From NCBI GenBank assembly GCA_012184525.1, contig WOFQ01000046.1, positions 186,001 through 250,000 on the forward strand: DNA of 64,000 nucleotides. The letters are read 5' to 3'. The position numbers were made by a program, and so were the translations under genes. Source of the stretch: Xenoacremonium recifei. Taxonomy: Eukaryota > Ascomycota > Sordariomycetes > Hypocreales > Nectriaceae. The notes beneath the pieces were generated by a model. That model was not told the DNA's origin, searched no databases, and saw only the letters and a program-made list of their open reading frames with translations. Shown here one piece after another: positions 57,077 through 64,000 of the stretch; the stretch's first letter is position 1; the number at the start of each line of letters is the position of its first letter.

Positions 57077-59480
57077 TTAAAGATAATCCTCCCCATCCCA
57101 CTCCTTCGTTGGACTCGGAATCGGACTAGCCTTAATCTTCGGCCTCGACCTGAACACCGCCTCCATATCCTCCTCCCCGCCCATCAACTCCTCCGCCAAC
57201 ACACTCTGCTCATGCTCGTCCTCCTCAACTTTCGGGAAATAACTCCCCTCCCTCTTCGGCGGCACCTTAGATCTACGTAGCGACCGCCGTCGCTCGATCT
57301 GTGCCTTCTGCCGCGCCTTTTCGAAACCGGCCATGCTGCGGCGCGTTCGGGACGCGAGGTCTTCGAAGGCATCGGTGGTATCTTCAGGGATGGATGATGG
57401 TGCCGCGGAGGCGTTGGCGGCGGTGGGGTTGAGCGGGAGGTCGGGTTCGTCGTGGTCGGGGAAATCGAGCGGTGTGCGTGCCATGGAGAGTCGTGTGCGT
57501 TCAGCCAGGGAGAGGGTGTGTCGCGGCTTGGTACGCTTGGTTGGTGAGGGTGAAGCCTGGTTCATGGACGCGAGGATCTGGTCGGCGAGTTGCTGCGTTG
57601 GCGACGGAGGTATATCTTCCATAATAGGAGACGGAGGCACGTCCTCCATGACAGGGGATGCCGGCTGAGCAGGCTCGATGTATTCTGGAGAGTGTGACAG
57701 TTTTGGTTGCAGCGTCACGTCCTCAGCTGAGTTATTCCGGGAAGCCTCAGGAGACTGGCCAAGCTCGGAAGATGTAGTGCAGTAGTTGGGCAAATCCTGG
57801 CCCATCTGGCTTCGTAGGTCCCTTGAGCTCGCTGATGTTCGGAGAGCTGACCTGTTGGAGGTGTATGAATCTTCCGAGTGAGAGATCTTAGGTCTCACTG
57901 GCAGCCGCCTCGAGTTTTCGAGCTTCGTTTGGAAGGACTGGACAGGTGCTTGCGGGAGATAGGCATCAGCCTCCAAATCTCCCTCGTCCAGCTCACTGAC
58001 TTCTGATCTTGTCTCGGGCTCGAATTCGGGTTCTTCTTCCAAGGACGTGGACTGTCGCCGGGGTGTAGGATTGATGAGACCCTCATCTCTCGGCCGCTGC
58101 AGTATCGATAACACCGACGGTACTTGAGGAGCTGTTCTTGACAACTCATTCTCGAGACTTGAAACCAAGGAGGCGTATTCGTGGTTGAGGGGAGCGGTCC
58201 GGTTGCTGATGGTTGGTTTCCGAGGACTCGAACGCCCAACCTGGAGTCCTTCATGAGCTCCAAAGCCAAGATCCATCCCCTTCTTCGCCGCCTCCTGCTT
58301 CGTTTTCTTCGACGGAGACGCTCTCGGACGGTCCTGGCACATGCTCCTTCGAAACCCTTCCCACTTCTCCAGTCTCTCCCTGTGAATCCGAACACGTGAG
58401 TCGAGCTGCTCCAGCAAGCCACCGCCATGAGACTCCAGCTCCCCTAGTCTGCCTTGCTGAACTCGCCGCCATACTCTGTCCAGAGGCACCTCGAAGAAGC
58501 CATCTTTTCCCGCGTTCGTGTCTCCGTAGAGCAGCGTTGCCATCCAACCCTCGTTGCCAGACCAGTTGTTCCGAATCGTGCGCCACATCTCGAGCTTCGC
58601 ATCGCCAGACACCGTCTTGCTCCCTTCATCGTTCTCCTTCGCCAAGACCGCCTCCTTCCTGCGTGCGATGCCCCGCTCCTTAACATTGAGCAGATCTGCA
58701 AAGTCGCGGAACCGCTCGTTGACTGCAGCTTTGCCTCTCAGCGCCCGATGCAGCGAGACCTTGTGAGCCAAGACAAGCGCATTCAGCTCCGTCTTATCAT
58801 CCTTATAGCCTCGGTCCTCGAGCGCGAGCTGCACCGCCAGTGCAGGATGATGCTCACCGCCCTGGGCTATCTGATCGGCAACGACGCTCTTAAGGACGGC
58901 CGACGAGAAAGCAGCCAGGACCTCCTCGAGTCTCTCGCCCCGACACTCATCTAGCATTGTCTTGCGCACAATCGCTTCGCGTCCTAAAACACCGTTCTTC
59001 TTGGCTTGCTCGAGGCATCGTAGGAGTGCGGCGCGGAGGTTAAGAGACTGGACCTGGTCGAGAGGCGGAAAGAAAGGCTTGAGCTTCTGCAATGAAAGTC
59101 AATCAAAAGCCGCAGTAAGCACCCAAGTTTGAAGAGCAACGCACGTTTCTCGCCTCTTCAGGATCCCACAGCGCAAACAGCTGGTACAGCGCCCACTCAA
59201 CACATTGCACCCGCTTCTTCTGGCCCTGCGCGCTGGATCCCGTCGCCGCGAACGTCTCAGCGGAGATACCCGGCCAGTCGGGCCGCAAATCGAGGTCGAG
59301 CAGTCGTAGATTCGTCAGGAAGAGTGCCAGCGGGGAGGCACCCGGATAGCTTGTTGCGGCGGCATGGTGATGGTTGGCAGCTGATGCGGTGCCGGGTTGC
59401 TGCTGAGATGCCAATTTGCTGTTTGTGAGGTTGGCCATCAAACGGGCGGAACGGGTGCGAGTATGCTGAGTCGCAGCCAT
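57077..59480 (-). CDS. HAUS6: HAUS6-like augmin complex subunit
   Basis: Two exons spliced at ARN/KLKPFF (intron about 59093-59144) give 781 residues from ATG 59480; the frame further upstream has only a TTG. The N-terminal half carries the HAUS6_N pattern: PLALFLTNLRLLDLDLRPDW, VEWALYQLFALWDPEEARN, KLKPFFPPLDQVQSLNLRAAL. The remainder is Ser/Pro-rich with many SP sites, including a tandem PVMEDVPPSP/PIMEDIPPSP pair near 57640. Augmin recruits gamma-tubulin to spindle microtubules. Lower similarity outside the N-terminus is normal. Its 3' end converges with the ribosomal protein gene 264 bases away. Confidence 0.86.
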
Positions 59481-60307
59481 GACGACATCTTCCTCCTCGA
59501 GGTTCAGTCGCAGTTGGACGTTATTGAAGGTATCCCGGTCGGGCGTTGAAAGTGGCGGAAAGTAAACAAGCGGCGTTGGAGTAAGTAAACTCCAAGTTTC
59601 GGTGGGCGGCTTCGGCTGGGGTTGGAGTGGAGGAGGGGCAGGAGCCTCACATGCCAGGGTCTGGAGTACGTACCTGCTAGCCAACGACTAACACGCTCTT
59701 CAACTGACAAGCCATCCAGGTTCTCTAACGCTCGCTAAAGCCACAATACTCCATTATAACCTAATTACAAATTCAATTGTAAAGTTATTAGGTTTCGTTG
59801 CTGCAAAGGACAGCCTCATCCATCCCTGCCTCGGAGATTTCATACGTATCCCTGTCTCGGTTGTGATTAAGAACAGGAGTGCATGAACTACAGGCACGTG
59901 TAATTCTACATGTCATATCAGGCCATGTGAAAGCGTCTCGATGTCGACACAATCTTTCCCAACAAGATGTTAGGGGGCATGCGAAGTTACAGTCACTTGA
60001 AGCCATGTCACATAGCAGACACAAAAAGTTGCGAGGCAATCCCATGTATTTAGGTGTCTCTCAGTATCAATCTATATATATCGTCCAAAGCCTTCCCGAA
60101 GGATCTTCCAGACCTCGACTCGCGGACCTCCAACCGGAGATGCCCTAGTCAAATCCCAAGTTCCATGCCCAGCGCCATGCTGAAGAGTGTATCAAAGCAA
60201 AAATGTGTCGAAAGCAAATTCATGTCTCATCAACGCCGTGTACCGTGTCCGCCCACCGTTTACAACCGGTGCCTGAGCTCTTGCGTCTCTAGGGGGGTAC
60301 CATCGAG
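59481..60307. other. Intergenic region between HAUS6 and mannitol dehydrogenase genes
   Basis: Upstream side of HAUS6 and 3' flank of the mannitol-1-phosphate dehydrogenase gene. The stretch 59481-59690 extends the HAUS6 frame but has no ATG. From 59700 on it is AT-rich. No gene supported. Confidence 0.45.
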
Positions 60308-61577
60308 TCACTCGTCATTGCTGTCGTCCTGGACGCGCTTGACGACCTGCACCAACTGAGGGAACAGCTTCTCCGTTGTCTGAATGCCGCAGACCTGCTT
60401 CACAACGTCCTCGGGACCGTGCTCAGACATGATCTTGGCCAGCTCCTTGGACTCATCATCGTCCTCGACGTTCTGGAATCGGAAGCACATCTCGATAGCA
60501 TCGAGGAGGTACTTGACGGGTTGATCGTTCTCAGCAAGCTCGGCAGCGGGGCCGATGAAGCGCTCCTTGCGGGACAGCTTGCGGAGAGGAGCGCGGCCAA
60601 CACGCTCGACGGCATCCTCCAAATGAGGGTTGCCAATTCGCTTGATGATCTTGTTCATGTAAGCGTTCTGGTGCTCCTCGTCGATCTCGTGCTTGGAGAC
60701 AATCAGGTTCTTGGTCTCCATGAGAGCGCCGCGAACCTCGGCCATGATCTCCTTGTCCTGGAGAGCATCGTAGACGGTGCGCTTTCTTCGGTTGTAGCCG
60801 TGGTAGGCCGCAGTGGCGTGGCCAGTGTTGACGGTGAACAGCTTGCGCTCAATGAAGGGGCCTAGGTTGTCAACCCAGTTGATACCCTCAATCTCGGGGA
60901 TACCAACGTCCTGGAAGGGGGTGCGCTCAACAACCCACTCGAAGAACTTCTCCAGCGTCACGTCGAGGCCGGCATTGGGGTCCTGCGCAGGCACAATTCT
61001 GTCGATAGCAGAATTGGCATAGCGAGCCCGCATGTGGTGGTCCTCGAGGCGCTCCTCGGGGGTGTTGCGGGGGTCCTTGATGAAGCCAGCTAGGGTGTCA
61101 GTGGCACCAATGGCGTTCTCGCATGCAATGACATGGAGGGGTGACTCGTCATTGGACCGGCGGTCGATGCCCTTGGCAATGACAGGAGCGATGAACTTGA
61201 GAATGTTGGGGCCGACGGAGCAGGTGACCACGTCAGCGGTGCGGATCTCCTCAATGAGGTCCTCCTCGTGGGTGCGCGAGTTGATGGCGCGGTAGTTGGT
61301 GATGGTGTTCTCGGTGGTGCCCTCGGTGCCGACCTCGATGACTCGGTACGACTTGGACTCGTTGATCAGGTTCACAATGGTGTCGTTGACATCGGCAAAG
61401 ACGACATCATAGCCAGAGTTGTGCAGGAAGCAGGCGACGAAGCCACGGCCTGGAGAGCAAGTGTTAGTGAGGATGACATCCAAGGTGGAGGTCGAGGAGG
61501 GTCGTCTCGATCTGGGGTGTGCGGGGGAGGGGCATACCGATGTTGCCAGCGCCGAAGTGAACAGCCTTCTTGCCCAT
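60308..61577 (-). CDS. mpdA: Mannitol-1-phosphate 5-dehydrogenase
   Basis: Exons 61577-61538 and 61449-60308 give 393 residues, the normal size. It interconverts fructose-6-phosphate and mannitol-1-phosphate with NAD(H), in the fungal mannitol cycle. The first exon encodes MGKKAVHFGAGNIG; splicing completes the NAD motif GAGNIGRGF at residues 9-17. Later landmarks are ENAIGATDTL, a catalytic Lys-bearing WVDNLGPFIERKLFTVNTGHA block and YHGYNRRKRTVYDAL. All are as in fungal MtlD homologues. Cytosolic. A TATA box lies about 190 bases upstream, with a CT-rich region between. Confidence 0.96.
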
Positions 61578-61775
61578 GATTGCGGTTGGAAGAAGACGAG
61601 GTGGGAAGTTGTTGTTGTAGTAGGTTGAAGTGGAGGAACAAGTTGAGGATAGATCAAGTGTGTAAGCGGGAGGGCGAAGAGCCGAAGCGAAGAGAAGATA
61701 TCGTGAGGAAGGAAATTGGTGGATGAATGGGAAGGGGAGGAGGAGGGAAGAAGAGGGGAGACAGAGTTTATATAA
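61578..61775 (-). promoter_or_regulatory. Core promoter of mannitol-1-phosphate dehydrogenase
   Basis: On the minus strand, TTATATAAA (61767-61775) lies about 190 bases before the ATG. Between them is a strongly CT-rich tract (GA-rich on the plus strand, about 61718-61766). This is the layout of highly expressed filamentous fungal promoters, with transcription expected to start after the pyrimidine tract. Confidence 0.6.
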
Positions 61776-64000
61776 CACGGGAAGGTTCGATCACAGACGG
61801 GAACTTAAGGAGGAAGTGACGACGGCGTCAAGCACGGGCAAAGCAAGAGCGAGGGAGGCGCGCAACTGCCCCTGGGAGCCGAGCAAGTGTGAGGCAACGC
61901 AACTGGGAAGGTGGGGCACTTTGCGCATTCCATCATCATCAGCATCATCATCATCCATCCATCGAAGCAGCTGCAGCAGGGCAGGGCAGCCGCTGCAAGT
62001 CAGCGGTACGTACCACTTGGATAAGGCCCGTGGGCTTGGCGGCGTTCTGAGGGGGATGGCTCGGCGCGCTAGGGGTTAAAGGGGCAAAGCGGAACGGGGC
62101 CCGAGTCCCCCAAGGTTGCCCAAGGGTCGAAATGCCCCTCCGTGAGTTTTCATACCCCTCCGGAAGATGAGATGCAGGGCTCGAGAGGCTTCCCTGAGCG
62201 GGCCCACTGGCCTGCTGCAAACAGCGCGCCACCTGCTGGGCCACAGGGTGCTTGGGCGCTGAGGGCGCGCTGTTGCGGCTGTTGGGGCACCTGTGCTGGC
62301 TCCACTGTTGCATCCCAGGGCATCCTTTTCGGCGGACAGGCGTCATCCTGCCTGCGAAGCGCCCTAAGCATCCCCTCTGCTCGGCGGATCTCCGCTGGAA
62401 CGCCCGCTGTGCAAGCGCTGAGCCTGGGGCCGTTCATCCACTGGAAGTAACCTGCCCATTGCTGTATTTTAGCGGGCGAGAGCCAGTGGCGATCATCGGG
62501 CTCCTCTCCCCCGGGCCTCACGCCACTCGCTCGATGCCTGTCCTGGAAACCCAGGATCGAAATCTTCACAGGGATCACCATTCAATAATCGACGTCGATT
62601 CTATGTGTACATATCAAAAGTCTTCTCGTCTAATAGCGAACGGGCCGCCGGAGAGACACGGGTGAGGTTTGTTGTCAGCTCAGCCTGGATGGATCAGCAT
62701 GGCTCAAAGATAAGAGTCTACTAGGCTGGATGGACTCCCGCAGATATTGTGGCTTGGCTATAGAACGAAACTCACGATGCATTCATCCGGTGCCAGAGAG
62801 TCTAGACGCCGCTGTTTACGGTCGACACGCAAAGCCACAAAGTGTACCTCATCTAATAATTACCTCACAAAAACGGTCCGTCTGTTGCAGGCAATGTCGG
62901 ATACGGGCTGTGACTCTTACATACAGCCCGTCGACATCATGATACGTCTGAGTGCCCTTCTCCGCAATATCTGGACGGGCGGAACAGCCGCCAACCTGCG
63001 ACTGGTCCCCTTATCGGGATCGGGTGTTCGTGCGAGCAATTAATCTAGAACTGGAACAGAGAGAGACCCCTGGCGGATGGATGAGACGCACTCAGGGTTC
63101 AGGGACCAGGTCTCGGGGCTGATCCTCGGGCCTTGCGCTGTCACCTCCTCTCACGATAATGGACTTTATTTGTATAGAACAAATGGTCAATGTCATTATC
63201 GTGGCCATGCCTGAGGATCACCTGGTTGGGTGAGTGACATGGAACCAGATCACGACAGAAACACACGATACGGCCACGGGCAATTTCCATGACCACAAGG
63301 AACAGCAATAAGACGGGTAAATGCTGCTGCTGCTCATTACCTCGGTGATGATGGTGATGCTCTGTGGTCAACAACTGCCGACTAATTTCCCCAGCTCCCG
63401 TCCCGGCCGCCAGCCGTCTGCAACCCGTCCCTACCTACATGCAATATCTCCGGCCCATGTCTACATCAATACATCATCGTTTCTGTATAGAGCCGTGTAC
63501 ATCGAAACGCCCGTTGCTGTACTCCGTACATACTCGCTTACACGTGCTAAGCCGGGGCTGCTGATAGGCCTAACGGTCACTTACATGCAGCAGCATTACA
63601 CAACTCCAACGAGATCCTCACATTACCAACCCGGCCAGCCTCTCACAGGCTCGATTCCTATCAGAAGGGAAAAAACAGCGCTTTCACAACTCCGTCTGCA
63701 CTCACCCAGCAATCGCCAACGATTCCCGATGAGGCACAGCTTCGACGTCATGGCCCCGTCCCGCCCAACCCTCCGGCCGAAGTGGACTCGCTCCGTTTCG
63801 CTTCCATTTGTTTCTGACCCTCGAATGCAAATGCACGCCACCGTATTCAGCATCTCCCCAGCCGTTCCTTGTTGACCCTGTCCTGTCTGGGCTCCGTAAA
63901 ACCGCCGTGCTGGCTGCAGTGTGAGTCTGGTCTGGGCCTTTACGTGGCGGACAGGGGGAACATGAGGCTTTCGGTTTGCTCTCCTTTCTGCCAGATGCTC
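61776..64000. other. Right-edge intergenic stretch, no recognisable gene
   Basis: Includes a CAT-repeat run (61931-61964), a GC-rich stretch to about 62550 with overlapping frames on both strands, and mixed sequence to the end. None of the frames shows a domain or splice-joined extension. A gene starting beyond the window is possible. Confidence 0.45.

Noticed and set aside
62150..62581. Minus-strand frame of 143 codons in the right-edge GC-rich stretch
   Set aside because: GC-rich DNA gives long frames in several phases here. The product has no recognisable motif and no supporting start context.
1..64000. CRISPR arrays, rRNA or tRNA genes, intact transposons
   Set aside because: No regularly spaced repeats, no RNA gene signatures and no transposase or reverse transcriptase frames were recognised by eye. 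A tRNA scan could still find a missed tRNA.

Overview
The window is nuclear DNA of a filamentous ascomycete (Pezizomycotina, probably Sordariomycetes; the order is not resolved). The evidence is short spliced introns of about 45-80 bases with GTAAGT-like donors and CTAAC/CTGAC branch sites, several Zn2Cys6 regulators, a CYP505 fused P450, a fungal-type two-RNase-III Dicer, an augmin HAUS6 homologue and mannitol-1-phosphate dehydrogenase. I rebuilt the genes by hand by joining reading frames across consensus splice sites. Exon ends are given where the joins are clean. No tRNA, rRNA, CRISPR array or intact transposon was recognised.

Left part (1-6.6 kb): about 2.1 kb with no recognisable gene, a short basic hypothetical protein, a ubiquitin C-terminal hydrolase, and an unusual Arf-like GTPase fused to three degenerate repeats, with its catalytic glutamine replaced by cysteine.

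Accessory block (6.6-29 kb): nine genes with no polyketide synthase, NRPS or terpene synthase. They are a Zn2Cys6 regulator, a Baeyer-Villiger-type flavin monooxygenase, a zinc secondary-alcohol dehydrogenase, an HGG-motif esterase, a short-chain dehydrogenase, a copper amine oxidase, an SLC49-like MFS transporter, a second Zn2Cys6 regulator and a self-sufficient CYP505 P450. Together they suggest a catabolic cluster using subterminal oxidation: hydroxylation by CYP505, oxidation to a ketone by the ADH or SDR, oxygen insertion by the BVMO, ester cleavage by the esterase. The transporter and two regulators complete it; the amine oxidase points to an amine-bearing substrate. Most promoters of the block carry GC-rich palindromic CGG/CCG blocks, and three share the core GCGGGCCCGA.

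Right part (30-64 kb): housekeeping genes. They are Dicer-like protein (DCL1 type), a CX5R dual-specificity phosphatase-like protein, SUV3 mitochondrial RNA helicase, a longin R-SNARE (VAMP7 type), a Zn2Cys6 regulator, a membrane SDR (Env9-like), a DUF2235 hydrolase, an enoyl-CoA hydratase ending in SKL, an RRM/PWI splicing factor (RBM25-like), mitochondrial ribosomal protein bS21m, HAUS6 and mannitol-1-phosphate dehydrogenase. Upstream of Dicer is a direct tandem duplication of about 220 bases with mostly transition differences. The last 2.4 kb contains no gene I can support.
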